Program-made: the position numbers and the translations under genes
Source: Agrobacterium tumefaciens
GTDB lineage: Bacteria > Pseudomonadota > Alphaproteobacteria > Rhizobiales > Rhizobiaceae
Direction: 5' to 3'
Length of the DNA: 64,000 bases
NCBI GenBank assembly: GCA_025559845.1
Contig: CP048469.1
Location: 2,046,001 to 2,110,000, forward strand
In this document: in pieces, positions 17,358 through 25,073 of the stretch
Numbering within the stretch: position 1 is the first letter of the stretch
How the letters are laid out: the number at the start of each line of letters is the position of its first letter
Notes under the pieces: model-generated
The model's database searches: none
Told to the model about the DNA's origin: nothing
Seen by the model: the letters and a program-made list of their open reading frames with translations, nothing else

Positions 17358-19631
17358 TCACGCGGCGACAAGTTGCCTTGCCATCGCCACTTCTACGGAA
17401 TCGCCGTCCGTGTTGAGGGCATCCAGGCCGGACTCCGGCACGTCTCCCGACGTGCTCTGCGAGACGAGGATCTTCTTCGCCATCAACGACAGGCACGTCA
17501 TCTGCGACGTGGCCGCATAGCCGAGATAGATGACCTTCACGGGCAGCTTCTGGCCGATCCGCCATGACCGACGCGAGGCTTGCTGGAGCGTATACACGTT
17601 CCAGCCAGACTGCATGAACACGATCGTTGGGAACTCCAGCAGATCCAGCCCTGTTTTGACCAGTTCGGGATTGGTCAGCAGCACATCGATGCCCCGGTCC
17701 AGTTGCTTGGCAATCCAGTCTTCGCGCCGTGAGGTGTCCACGCTTGCGCGCAGCACCGCGACCTTCAGACCTTCCTGCTCCAGCAGAACCTTCAGCCTCG
17801 ACGTGGTGTCCCGCGTCCCGGTATAGACGGTATAGGCCAGGACCTTGCGGCCTTCGGCTTTCTCTGCCTTGCAGATGTCGATCAGCTCACGCTCTTTCGG
17901 CGTGATTTCCAGCTCGTTGAACTGCGACGGTGTGAACGCCAGCAGCTCGCGCGTGCGGGGATGCGTCACCGTCTCGGGACGGAAGCACGTGTCCGGCCAG
18001 GCCAGAAGCACGTTGAGGACCACACCAAGAAGCGTCGTGTCCCGCTTGCGCAGGGCTTCCTTGAGGGCCGCGGTGAGACGCCCGGCGAGATCACGATAGG
18101 CGCTGGCCTGATCGGCCTCCATCGCGACCTCACGAAACTCCTCCTCATAGCGAGGAAGAACATTGCCGCCAATGTCCCTGAGTTTCAGGAACACGGTGAA
18201 CGGCAGCACGCAGCGCAGGATGCCTTTCGGCCCGAAACCCGGCGCCTTGACGGTGCGCACCGTGATCTTGGTGCCTCTGGCCGTCTTGTGCGCGGTTCCG
18301 GTGCTCTCGGAATAGATGTCCTTCAACACGCCGTGTTCGCGCATGAAGGCCATCGCAGCCGACGTCATGCTGCCGGTCCTGGAGGGCCGGTAGCCGTCTT
18401 CGATCATCCGCCCGGTCAGCGTCCGGAACAGCAGCGCGAACAAATCGTCCGCGTAGCCGCCCATCAGCGTTCCGGTCAGCAACAGGGTCCTGCGAGCCTT
18501 GGAGGCAAGCACGCCCATCGCTTGTCCCTGTGCGGAACCAGACCCTTTGTACTCATGGCCTTCGTCACACACTAGGAGATCGAAAAAGCCCTGCGGAAGA
18601 TAGCGCTTGATGAATTCACTGGCTTGATATCCGCCTTCACCAAAGCCAAATTCCATGGAGGCCATTGCACGTTCCATACGCTGAGCCTGCCGGTCGCTGA
18701 AGACAAGATCGCCGTTCTCGTCCATCAGGTTGATGAACTCGAACAGGTTGTCGCCCAGGAGAGAAACCAGGAACGACTCGCCGAACTTTTTCATCAGCCG
18801 TTGGGCCGTGGCTTCGCCGATGGTGGGAATACGCTTGAGCGCCTTGATCACCGCCGAGGACTGGTCGGTTGCCGAAAGCGAACGAGGACGTATCAGGGTC
18901 CATAGCGCAGATGCGCACTGGCTGCACTTGCGCCGCGACTCTTCGGCTTCGAGCTCGACCGTGTTGACGGGCTCGCCATCGAGATCGGTGATGACGTGAC
19001 CGCAATGCGGGCATGCTCCGACGAAACCGCCGGGAATGCGGCGACGGGTGAACACGGGTTTCCAGTGGAAGCCCATGCGCATCCTGACCCTGCCGAGTAC
19101 GAAGAACTCCTGGCCGCTGGCCGGTACGCCGAGTTGCTCGCGCAGCTTCAGCAGCTTGACCAGCGTGTCGGGGCCGTTGAGCACCCACACCTTCGCGCCA
19201 GGAATGGTTTCGAGGATTTCCCGGCGCCACTTGTAGACAAGGTGCGGCGGTGACAGGACCAGCGTGCGACGGTAGCCTTCGGCGTTGAGCACGGCGGCGA
19301 CGGCAATTGCCATCAGTGTCTTGCCCGTTCCCATTTCTGCGTTGATGATCGCGGCGCGTTCACCGCGGTCGACCAGCAACTCGCTGATAGCGTGGATGAC
19401 TTCGGCCTGCGCCGGGAACGGTAGCCGCTTGAGACGCGACAGAACCTGTTGCCGGTGCGGGCGCGCTTTTCCGGTATAGACCGGAGGGTTGGCGCGGTTG
19501 AGGCTGTCCAGCAGTTCGTCGCCGAATTCGGAAACGAAGTCGTTGAGGCTGATGGTCAGCGGCGAGGATTCCGTTTCGAGCAGGTCGCCCTGCACGGAGG
19601 AATCGGGGATGTTTTCAAGATCGAGGGACAT
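17358..19631 (-). CDS. SNF2-like DEAD/DEAH helicase with zinc ribbon
   Basis: A 757-residue superfamily 2 ATPase typical of PFGI-1/ICEclc-type ICEs. Walker A is AEMGTGKT (about 99-105), and motif II is DEGH in LLVCDEGHEYKGSG. A CPHCGH...CSQCAS pair forms a zinc ribbon inserted in the first RecA domain, and the second domain carries TNPELVKTGLDLLEFP and QQASRRSWRIGQKLPVKVIY. It probably remodels DNA during ICE replication or transfer. ATG 19631 has GGAG seven bases upstream. A copy of its C-terminus lies at 13855-14030. Confidence 0.9.
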   Translation of the reverse strand: MSLDLENIPDSSVQGDLLETESSPLTISLNDFVSEFGDELLDSLNRANPPVYTGKARPHRQQVLSRLKRLPFPAQAEVIHAISELLVDRGERAAIINAEMGTGKTLMAIAVAAVLNAEGYRRTLVLSPPHLVYKWRREILETIPGAKVWVLNGPDTLVKLLKLREQLGVPASGQEFFVLGRVRMRMGFHWKPVFTRRRIPGGFVGACPHCGHVITDLDGEPVNTVELEAEESRRKCSQCASALWTLIRPRSLSATDQSSAVIKALKRIPTIGEATAQRLMKKFGESFLVSLLGDNLFEFINLMDENGDLVFSDRQAQRMERAMASMEFGFGEGGYQASEFIKRYLPQGFFDLLVCDEGHEYKGSGSAQGQAMGVLASKARRTLLLTGTLMGGYADDLFALLFRTLTGRMIEDGYRPSRTGSMTSAAMAFMREHGVLKDIYSESTGTAHKTARGTKITVRTVKAPGFGPKGILRCVLPFTVFLKLRDIGGNVLPRYEEEFREVAMEADQASAYRDLAGRLTAALKEALRKRDTTLLGVVLNVLLAWPDTCFRPETVTHPRTRELLAFTPSQFNELEITPKERELIDICKAEKAEGRKVLAYTVYTGTRDTTSRLKVLLEQEGLKVAVLRASVDTSRREDWIAKQLDRGIDVLLTNPELVKTGLDLLEFPTIVFMQSGWNVYTLQQASRRSWRIGQKLPVKVIYLGYAATSQMTCLSLMAKKILVSQSTSGDVPESGLDALNTDGDSVEVAMARQLVAA

Positions 19632-19650
19632 GGTGATGCTCCAAAGAAAA

Positions 19651-19700
19651 CGGGGCATGCACCTCCCCCTGCGGGGCGATGGACATGCCCCTGGGTGGGA
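19651..19700 (-). promoter_or_regulatory. Nested-hairpin leader, helicase gene
   Basis: Perfect outer stem GGGGCATG (19652-19659) with CATGCCCC (19684-19691), enclosing CCCC (19666-19669)/GGGG (19673-19676). The transcript-side 5' edge is the complement of tgggtggga. It lies 20 bases before the start codon region. Best example of the leader family. Confidence 0.65.
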
Positions 19701-19733
19701 AGATGAGAAGCGGCGACAGCCGCCGGACGAAGA

Positions 19734-20045
19734 TCAGTACTCGCTAGGAAGCAGCAGCGTGGTGACGCTGCGATCCCACTCGGTGATGATCCAGAGGTTC
19801 AGGTCAGGCTCGACCTGGTAGGACGAGAACAGGCGGTCCTCGCCGGTGCGCAAGGCGGTGTCATTGGACTGCCAATCGCTGTCGTCGAGATCGCCCCAAT
19901 CGGCGCTGAGATGGCGCGCGAGGTATCGGCCTGGATTGAGCCGGCCCTGGTGGACCAGTTCATCGACGCCGGCGGTCATGACCAGTTGCCCGGTCAGGAA
20001 TCGCGGTTGCGGGACAACGCTGAGGAAAAGCGCTTCGTGTGCCAT
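19734..20045 (-). CDS. Small ICE protein, GDWGD-type paralogue 1
   Basis: A 103-residue soluble protein of unknown function. Its core RYLARHLSADWGDLDDSDWQ followed by SNDTALRTGEDRLFSSY is shared with its two neighbours at 20170-20475 and 20565-20891. Layout: short N-terminal strands, the helix TAGVDELVHQGRLNP, the D/WGD motif, and a C-terminal strand LWIITEWDRSVTTLLLPSEY. ATG 20045 follows a GGAG; upstream codons lie in the leader. Similar genes are common in ICE and plasmid accessory modules. Confidence 0.78.
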   Translation of the reverse strand: MAHEALFLSVVPQPRFLTGQLVMTAGVDELVHQGRLNPGRYLARHLSADWGDLDDSDWQSNDTALRTGEDRLFSSYQVEPDLNLWIITEWDRSVTTLLLPSEY

Positions 20046-20068
20046 GGTGGTGACTCCATATGAAATGA

Positions 20069-20110
20069 AGGGCCATGGCACCCGTTCGGGGTGATTGGCC
20101 CCGTGGGTGG
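20069..20110 (-). promoter_or_regulatory. Nested-hairpin leader, paralogue 1
   Basis: Outer stem GGGCCA (20070-20075)/TGGCCC (20096-20101), inner stem CACCC (20079-20083)/GGGTG (20089-20093), flanked by gtgggtgga. Same layout as the other leaders with different paired bases. Confidence 0.6.
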
Positions 20111-20169
20111 ATGATGCGGACGACAGCAGTTATTGGGCTGTCGCAATGGAAGAACGAAGCTTTGGTGCG

Positions 20170-20475
20170 TCAGGATTCGGATGGCAGCAGGACATGCGTC
20201 GCGCTGCGATCTGCCTCGGTGAAGATGCGAATGGTCACGTCGCGGGTGACCACGTAGAGCGAGTCGAGACGTGCGCCGGATTTCAATGCGGCATTGTTTT
20301 CCCGCCACTTGTCGTCCGTCACGTCACCCCAGTCGCCGCGGATGTGGCGCAAGAGGTAAGGCATCGGATCGAGCCGGCCTTCCCGCATCAGGCGGTCTAC
20401 GCCTTCGCTGAAAATCAATGCGCCGATCGGGAACAGCAAACGGCGGTGATCACGAGGTTTCGCGTCGGAGGTCAT
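20170..20475 (-). CDS. Small ICE protein, GDWGD-type paralogue 2
   Basis: A 101-residue paralogue of 19734-20045. The shared core is PYLLRHIRGDWGDVTDDKWR followed by ENNAALKSGARL. The N-terminal helix SEGVDRLMREGRLDP aligns with AGVDELVHQGRLNP in copy 1, and the C-terminal strand VTIRIFTEADRSATHVLLPS aligns with the copy-1 end. Start ATG 20475, with a GGAG on the coding strand near 20484. Function unknown. Confidence 0.78.
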   Translation of the reverse strand: MTSDAKPRDHRRLLFPIGALIFSEGVDRLMREGRLDPMPYLLRHIRGDWGDVTDDKWRENNAALKSGARLDSLYVVTRDVTIRIFTEADRSATHVLLPSES

Positions 20476-20497
20476 GGTGTTTCTCCTGCATGTTGAG

Positions 20498-20542
20498 GAG
20501 GGCCATGACACCCCGTTGGGGCAGCATGACCCCGTTGGGTGG
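20498..20542 (-). promoter_or_regulatory. Nested-hairpin leader, paralogue 2
   Basis: Outer stem GGG-c-CATG (20500-20507)/CATG-a-CCC (20525-20532) with one mismatch, inner stem CCCC (20511-20514)/GGGG (20518-20521), followed by gttgggtgga. Confidence 0.6.
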
Positions 20543-20564
20543 AAAAGTCCGAAGATGCAAGTCG

Positions 20565-20891
20565 TCAGCGCGGCTCGTTCTCCTCGGGCAGCTGGATCAC
20601 GGTCTGGCTGTGATCCTTGCTGGTGGTCACCAACAAGGATAGACGCGGTGTCACTTGGTAGCGCGAGGTCAGAGCGCCTTCTGATTGAAGGGCAGCATCG
20701 TTCGCGCGACGTTCGGTGTCATCCAGATCGCCCCAATCACCACGCAGGTGGCGATGCAGGAAACGATGGGGATCAACCAGCCCCTTGCTGTCCAGCCATT
20801 GCACCTTGGCGCTGAGCGTCAGGGCACCGCTGGAGAACAGAGGGATGGAAGCCGGCGTGGTGCGCTGGCGTGGGAACAGTTTGAAGGACAT
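20565..20891 (-). CDS. Small ICE protein, GDWGD-type paralogue 3
   Basis: A 108-residue paralogue of the two genes downstream. The core is RFLHRHLRGDWGDLDDTERR followed by ANDAALQSEGALTSRYQV. The N-terminus is longer and basic (MSFKLFPRQRTTPAS), and the C-terminus SLLVTTSKDHSQTVIQLPEE keeps the same strand pattern. Start ATG 20891 after an AGGAG. The three tandem copies imply duplication followed by divergence; they may form hetero-oligomers. No biochemical role is known to me. Confidence 0.78.
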   Translation of the reverse strand: MSFKLFPRQRTTPASIPLFSSGALTLSAKVQWLDSKGLVDPHRFLHRHLRGDWGDLDDTERRANDAALQSEGALTSRYQVTPRLSLLVTTSKDHSQTVIQLPEENEPR

Positions 20892-20923
20892 GGTTGTAGC
20901 TCCTGTTGCGTTGATGAAAAACG

Positions 20924-20960
20924 AAGCCAGCGCCTGGTCCAGGCGTTGGTTTTCGGGGGG
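20924..20960 (-). promoter_or_regulatory. Hairpin leader, paralogue 3
   Basis: CCAGCGCC (20927-20934) pairs with GGCGTTGG (20942-20949, one G-T). It occupies the same position as the nested leaders but has a single long stem and a run of six G downstream. Confidence 0.45.
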
Positions 20961-20968
20961 ATGAAGAA

Positions 20969-22075
20969 TCAGCGGATGGTCAGCACTTCTCCCCGCGTGG
21001 GGGAGCCGGGTGTCATGTCCCATGCGCGAATGACCGGGATGAACTTGTCGGTGAGGATGCGCGTTTCGGCGATCGAGCCGTCGTCACGTTCGTGGTATTC
21101 GACCGCGGCGGACTTCTCTTTGTGGGTATCGCCTTTGACGACCATCACCTTGCCGGTTTTGGAACGGACGACACCTGAAATCGCACCGGCGGCGAGCGCC
21201 AGGGCGAGATGCCAGTGAGACAAGGCACGGGCCGGCGGCCGCAGCGACTGCTGCGAAGAGCCGAGATGCGTATCGAGGGAAGGCCATAGCCCTTGCAGGC
21301 GATGAACCTCGGCCGCGAATTGCTCCGGCTCCAAGGTGACCCGGTAGAACTGCTCCGGCTCGGCCTGTGCGGCCGGGACGGAATACGGGAGGAACGGCCA
21401 TTCAGCCGGCAGTTCTTCCGCTTCGATATCACCCGCGCCGATCTGCAGCAGCCGGTTGCGGATGGCTTTGGCATCGCTTGCCAGATCGCGCTGGCGTGAG
21501 CGGGTGCCGAAGATCACCACCTGCCTGAACTGCTGTTCGACCGCACGGTAGATGCGCAGTCCGGTGAAATGGCGTGTCAGCCAACCCACCAGTTCCGCAT
21601 CCAGCGTGTAGCTCGGAATGATGAAGACCAGCACGCCACCGTACTGCAGCAGCGGCAAGACGCGCTGATAAAACAGCTTCTCCAGCCTGGCGCGGCCCTG
21701 TCCCTGGTAGCCGATGTTGCCATCGGCATCCCTGGACAGATCCCCATAGGGAGGATTGAGCCACATCAGTCCGAAGCTTTGCCGGCTGATCAGCGTGTCC
21801 ATCAGGTCGCTGTGCAGGCAATGGTCGACAAGACCTCGGGCATGCCTGGCGCGCTCTTCGTCGAATTCGACGGCATAAGCTGACACCAGATCACGGCCGA
21901 GCGCATGTGCGGCTTCAGCGATGGCAACGCCTTCGCCTGCGCAGGGGTCGATGATGGTGACTTGACCGGCGGCCGGCGCCAGCGCGTTGAGCGCCCGCTC
22001 CAGCGTAGGTTCGTCGGTTGGGTAGTACCCGTTTTTCGCAAAATTCCTGGCAAGCCGGGGGAACATGAGAGCCAT
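20969..22075 (-). CDS. DUF6094-type DNA adenine methyltransferase-like protein
   Basis: A 368-residue class I methyltransferase. The N-terminal RLARNFAKNGYYPTDEPTLE matches DUF6094, the AdoMet motif I is TIIDPCAGEGVAIAEAAH, and the catalytic amino-methylase motif NPPY sits in LMWLNPPYGDLSRD. The C-terminal ~150 residues lack obvious motifs. Such proteins are regular members of PFGI-1/ICEclc-type accessory modules and may methylate incoming ICE DNA. ATG 22075 has GGAG upstream; the longer frame covers the leader. Confidence 0.85.
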   Translation of the reverse strand: MALMFPRLARNFAKNGYYPTDEPTLERALNALAPAAGQVTIIDPCAGEGVAIAEAAHALGRDLVSAYAVEFDEERARHARGLVDHCLHSDLMDTLISRQSFGLMWLNPPYGDLSRDADGNIGYQGQGRARLEKLFYQRVLPLLQYGGVLVFIIPSYTLDAELVGWLTRHFTGLRIYRAVEQQFRQVVIFGTRSRQRDLASDAKAIRNRLLQIGAGDIEAEELPAEWPFLPYSVPAAQAEPEQFYRVTLEPEQFAAEVHRLQGLWPSLDTHLGSSQQSLRPPARALSHWHLALALAAGAISGVVRSKTGKVMVVKGDTHKEKSAAVEYHERDDGSIAETRILTDKFIPVIRAWDMTPGSPTRGEVLTIR

Positions 22076-22099
22076 GTGAATCTCCTGATTCTGGTTGGG

Positions 22100-22140
22100 A
22101 AAATGAGGGGCGTGCGGCTTGCGCATGCCCTTGCGAGACT
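22100..22140 (-). promoter_or_regulatory. Hairpin leader, DUF6094 gene
   Basis: GGGCGTGC (22108-22115) pairs with GCATGCCC (22123-22130), including one G-T. It matches the GGG-CATG/CATG-CCC outer stems of other leaders but lacks the inner stem. Confidence 0.5.
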
Positions 22141-22791
22141 TCAGGCGACGCGCCGCAAAGGCATGCCGGAAGCCAGTTCATGCGCCGTGGCGCTGAGGGT
22201 GCCGTTGCGGATCAGATCGCCGAGTGCCTTTGTGAGCACAGGAACATCCAGCGCCAGGCGGTGCCCTTCCAGTGGCCCGTAAGCCATGGGAAGATGCGCC
22301 AGCATGGATTGCTCCATCAGCAGGTCCAGCACGATGTCGCGCCAGTGATCGAGGAGTGGCAGAGGGCACGTTTCCTGTACCAGCGTCCACAAGCGATCAA
22401 GCCGATGGTCTGAGTCCCTGGGCAGCAGCGTCAGCGCGCTGGCGTTGGCCTTGTCGGGCTTGACGCAGCGCTGGTCGAAGAGCCACAGGTTGACCATCGA
22501 ACCGAACAGGGTGCGGCGGAAAAGGCGCGTGGAGCGCTTCTCCAGCCTGTCGACGTTTCCGATGAAAACCGGAATGGAGCCGCCTGCGTCGGTGATGAGG
22601 TGGAACTGATCCAGGCCATCGTCGTCACGACCCAGCGTGAGCCGGGCCAGAAACTGTTGAACGGCCGTATCTCGTGCCCAGACGGACAGGAAGATCAGGT
22701 TGCCGCCTTCGTCGCCGATATAGCCGTCGGCCATCAGGTCGGGGCATTCATCAATGCGAAGAAGCGGTTGCGAAGATGTTGTTTCGGGCAT
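22141..22791 (-). CDS. Hypothetical ICE protein (216 residues)
   Basis: A soluble protein that I do not recognise. Visible features are LLRIDECPDLMADGYIGDEG at the N-terminus, an arginine-rich middle (RLEKRSTRLFRRTLFGSMVN), and a helical C-terminus with DHWRDIVLDLLMEQSMLAHLP. The start ATG 22791 is preceded by AAAGGA. It lies between the DUF932 and DUF6094 genes in the same direction, a common position for an uncharacterised ICE gene. Confidence 0.7.
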   Translation of the reverse strand: MPETTSSQPLLRIDECPDLMADGYIGDEGGNLIFLSVWARDTAVQQFLARLTLGRDDDGLDQFHLITDAGGSIPVFIGNVDRLEKRSTRLFRRTLFGSMVNLWLFDQRCVKPDKANASALTLLPRDSDHRLDRLWTLVQETCPLPLLDHWRDIVLDLLMEQSMLAHLPMAYGPLEGHRLALDVPVLTKALGDLIRNGTLSATAHELASGMPLRRVA

Positions 22792-22807
22792 GGTCGTGTC
22801 CTTTGGA

Positions 22808-22862
22808 AGATCCAGGGACAGCACCAGCCCGTGAGGCTGATACAGCCCCTGGGGGTGAGGAA
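22808..22862 (-). promoter_or_regulatory. Nested-hairpin leader, 22141 gene
   Basis: Outer stem CCAGGG (22812-22817)/CCCTGG (22847-22852), inner stem CAGCC (22825-22829)/GGCTG (22835-22839), then gggggtgagg. Both stems are perfect but unrelated in sequence to the GGGGCATG copies. Confidence 0.6.
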
Positions 22863-22928
22863 TGCTCCGTCAGGAGCGGTGGGTGAAAACCGCGGGCATT
22901 GCCCGAAACGGGCACAGTCCGCGTCAGA

Positions 22929-23756
22929 TCAGTTTTTCAGTTGCCGCAGGCCTTCGGCCAGCAGCCACAGCGCCCGATTGAGGCGGACGTTCTGATCGAT
23001 GCCTTGCACAGGGCGTGTGCGTTGATGGCGGCCATTGGCAGTCCGACCGGACAGACCTCCTTTGACGAGGTTTTCCTGCACCCGGTTGAACACCGACCAT
23101 AGATCCGGCCGGTTGTCATCGAACCGGCGTGTTGCCAGAACCTGGCTTTCAGTTATCGGCAGCACCTTGGTGTCGCTGTCGTACTTGAGCGTCAGGGCCG
23201 ATCGCGCAAAGACTTCCGCCTCGCCATCATCGAGCGTGACCGCTCGCATGGCTTCGCGGGAGTCCTGCACCTGGTCGAAGCCGCTCAGGACCTCGTAGGC
23301 GCCTTCGATTACATGGTCCGTGACATTGCCCTTGTGGGGCACACGAACGTCACCGACGATATCGCCGCACACCAGACCGTTCTGGCACACGAAACGGAAC
23401 ATACCCGCCAGCATCTGGTAGCTGCTGGTGCCATCATGTGAGTTGAGGAGGATGATCTCATTCGCCTCTTTGCCGTTGATCTGGCTTGCATGGCGAAGGC
23501 GGAGCATGTGTTTCGTGAACTCGCGACGGTCTTCATGACGCACGCGGGTCTGGCACACCATGAAGGGCTCGAACCCTTCATTGCGTAGCTTCGCCAGAAC
23601 GGCGGAGGTCGGTATGTAGCTGTACCGTTCGGAGCGGCTTTCGTGCGGTGTATCCGCGAAGATGGAGGGAGCGACTGCGCGGATCTGGTCATCCGACAGC
23701 GGATGATCTGCACGCAGGATCGGGGAACGTGATGCGAAACGAGATGCGAGTTGCAT
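22929..23756 (-). CDS. DUF932 domain protein
   Basis: A 275-residue protein of the phage/plasmid DUF932 (DUF945) family. Signatures include RYSYIPTSAVLAKLRNEGFE, FRFVCQNGLVCGD, and a C-terminal helix region NRALWLLAEGLRQLKN. Members are widespread in mobile elements and often accompany replication or anti-defence genes, without a defined activity. ATG 23756 follows AAGGAG. The neighbours are an uncharacterised gene downstream and the MGWLF protein upstream. Confidence 0.88.
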   Translation of the reverse strand: MQLASRFASRSPILRADHPLSDDQIRAVAPSIFADTPHESRSERYSYIPTSAVLAKLRNEGFEPFMVCQTRVRHEDRREFTKHMLRLRHASQINGKEANEIILLNSHDGTSSYQMLAGMFRFVCQNGLVCGDIVGDVRVPHKGNVTDHVIEGAYEVLSGFDQVQDSREAMRAVTLDDGEAEVFARSALTLKYDSDTKVLPITESQVLATRRFDDNRPDLWSVFNRVQENLVKGGLSGRTANGRHQRTRPVQGIDQNVRLNRALWLLAEGLRQLKN

Positions 23757-23777
23757 GTCTATCTCCTTGAGGATTGG

Positions 23778-23830
23778 GCAAGCGACATCGACGGCCGGCA
23801 CAAGGCCAGTCGCGCGTGCGTGCGTGGAAA
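23778..23830 (-). promoter_or_regulatory. Hairpin leader, DUF932 gene
   Basis: Outer stem GCGAC (23782-23786)/GTCGC (23809-23813) with a GGCC (23793-23796)/GGCC (23804-23807) inner pairing. No G-tract is present, so it is a weaker member. Confidence 0.4.
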
Positions 23831-23873
23831 ACCTGCGATGCAGGGTCAGTCCGAAGACTGGTGGACGGGAAAT

Positions 23874-24269
23874 TCAGACGACTGGAACGGCGGATGCCGA
23901 ACGTACTGCGCGTCTGTGGTCGTGGTACGCCCGCACACGCTCGCGCCATTCGGACGATTGCGTGGGTGCGCGTTCGAGATAGCTGAGCGGGCAGCTGTAG
24001 TAGTAGGGATGAACGGATTCATCCATCGACTTGTAGCCCCACTCGTTGCGATAGCGCTGCAGCAATGTGCAGCCGATGTAGGTGCGGAATTCACCCGCAG
24101 CGAGGTTGAGCATGTTTGGCTCTTTGGCCGTGATTTTGACCACGGACCACAACACGTTGCCGCGAAGGGTATAAGCCAGAGTTTCAACATGCGCGGCCTG
24201 GCAATCTTGCGGCTGCACCAGGTAGTGGATCAGTTCGCTTCGCGAGCGATGGGAAAATAGCCAACCCAT
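23874..24269 (-). CDS. MGWLF-type ICE protein (DUF6927-like)
   Basis: A 131-residue protein starting MGWLFSHRSRSELIHYLVQP, the hallmark start of a small ICE/plasmid family I associate with DUF6927. The middle has a beta-rich part (GNVLWSVVKI, YIGCTLLQRYRNEWGYKSMD) and the C-terminus reads YLERAPTQSSEWRERVRAYH. The start ATG 24269 has GGAG eight bases upstream. Role unknown. The family name is from memory and less certain than the gene call. Confidence 0.72.
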   Translation of the reverse strand: MGWLFSHRSRSELIHYLVQPQDCQAAHVETLAYTLRGNVLWSVVKITAKEPNMLNLAAGEFRTYIGCTLLQRYRNEWGYKSMDESVHPYYYSCPLSYLERAPTQSSEWRERVRAYHDHRRAVRSASAVPVV

Positions 24270-24289
24270 GAGAAGGTCTCCTGAAGAAA

Positions 24290-24332
24290 AAGCCGGAGTC
24301 CTCCCCTGCGGGGAAGAACCCCGGCGGGTGGG
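24290..24332 (-). promoter_or_regulatory. Nested-hairpin leader, MGWLF gene
   Basis: Outer stem GCCGG (24292-24296)/CCGGC (24321-24325), inner CCCC (24303-24306)/GGGG (24310-24313) with loop tgc, then gggtggga. Same inner loop as the helicase leader. Confidence 0.62.
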
Positions 24333-24355
24333 ATGCCGCTTGCGCGGTGGATCAA

Positions 24356-24967
24356 TCAGGCGCTGGCGAGGTGCCAGTCCTGGGAGAGAGGTTCAAACCG
24401 ATAGCCCATCGCATCGAGACGGTCACGCTGCTGACGCAGGACGCGGCGGTCGACGGTTGCGTCGAGTTTCACGGTTTCGCTCAACGGCCAGAGCATGCCG
24501 AACAGTGCCGCGTCGTCATCGTCAGCCGAAGCGTCGGAGGGCGATGCTGCCGCTGGTTCGCTGCCGAACGGCGTGGTGTCGACCAGTGGATCGCGCGTGC
24601 TGCGGGCCTTGGTCCTGGCTGGAGGCCTGGCGGCGGCCGCAGGAGCCTGCGCTTCCTCATCAATGGGATCGATCTCCTGCGGGCTCAGCCGCTGGGCTTC
24701 GTCCTTGCTCAGGCGATCGCTGTTCGAGAGGGTCATCCCGCCCAGGTGGGCGCGGATTTCGATGACCATCCGCCCACTGGTGTTGTAGGTGGAGGGTCGG
24801 ATTTCGGCGATGACGAAATCACCGTCGTATTTGCCTTCGTCGTACTGGTCGAGCTCGGCATTCTTGATGACGAACTCACCAATGCTGGTCGAAAGGCGGC
24901 CGACATTGAAGTCGCCATTCCTACCGTGGATTGTCTTGATGGCCAACTGGCCCGGAAGGGTGATCAT
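24356..24967 (-). CDS. DUF3275 family ICE protein
   Basis: A 203-residue protein with the diagnostic start MITLPGQLAIKTIHGRNGDF followed by NVGRLSTSIGEFVIK, an OB-like beta domain (about 1-75), a Pro/Ala/Ser low-complexity linker (about 105-150) and a C-terminal helix pair (RRVLRQQRDRLDAMGYRFEP). DUF3275 genes occur beside DUF3577 in PFGI-1/ICEclc-type elements and may be single-stranded-DNA-associated. Start ATG 24967. Confidence 0.9.
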   Translation of the reverse strand: MITLPGQLAIKTIHGRNGDFNVGRLSTSIGEFVIKNAELDQYDEGKYDGDFVIAEIRPSTYNTSGRMVIEIRAHLGGMTLSNSDRLSKDEAQRLSPQEIDPIDEEAQAPAAAARPPARTKARSTRDPLVDTTPFGSEPAAASPSDASADDDDAALFGMLWPLSETVKLDATVDRRVLRQQRDRLDAMGYRFEPLSQDWHLASA

Positions 24968-25040
24968 GGAGTGCTCCTGGTGAAGAAAGGACGACCGGGC
25001 TCCGCCGACAGCGCTGTGTCAGGGATGCTCGGCTGATGAA

Positions 25041-25070
25041 AAGAACAAGGCCCCTGTGAGGGGGCCTTGC
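25041..25070 (-). terminator. Rho-independent terminator after DUF3577 gene
   Basis: CAAGGCCCC (25046-25054) pairs with GGGGCCTTG (25061-25069). A minus-strand T-rich tail corresponds to the A-rich sequence at 25037-25044. It separates the DUF3577 and DUF3275 transcripts. Confidence 0.85.
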
Positions 25071-25073
25071 GGA

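Noticed and set aside
17239..17565. A longer N-terminus for the 16570 gene
   Set aside because: The extra 109 residues are an out-of-frame read of the helicase 3' end and leader. The ATG at 17238 has an AAGGAG, and the duplicated copy starts at the same residue.
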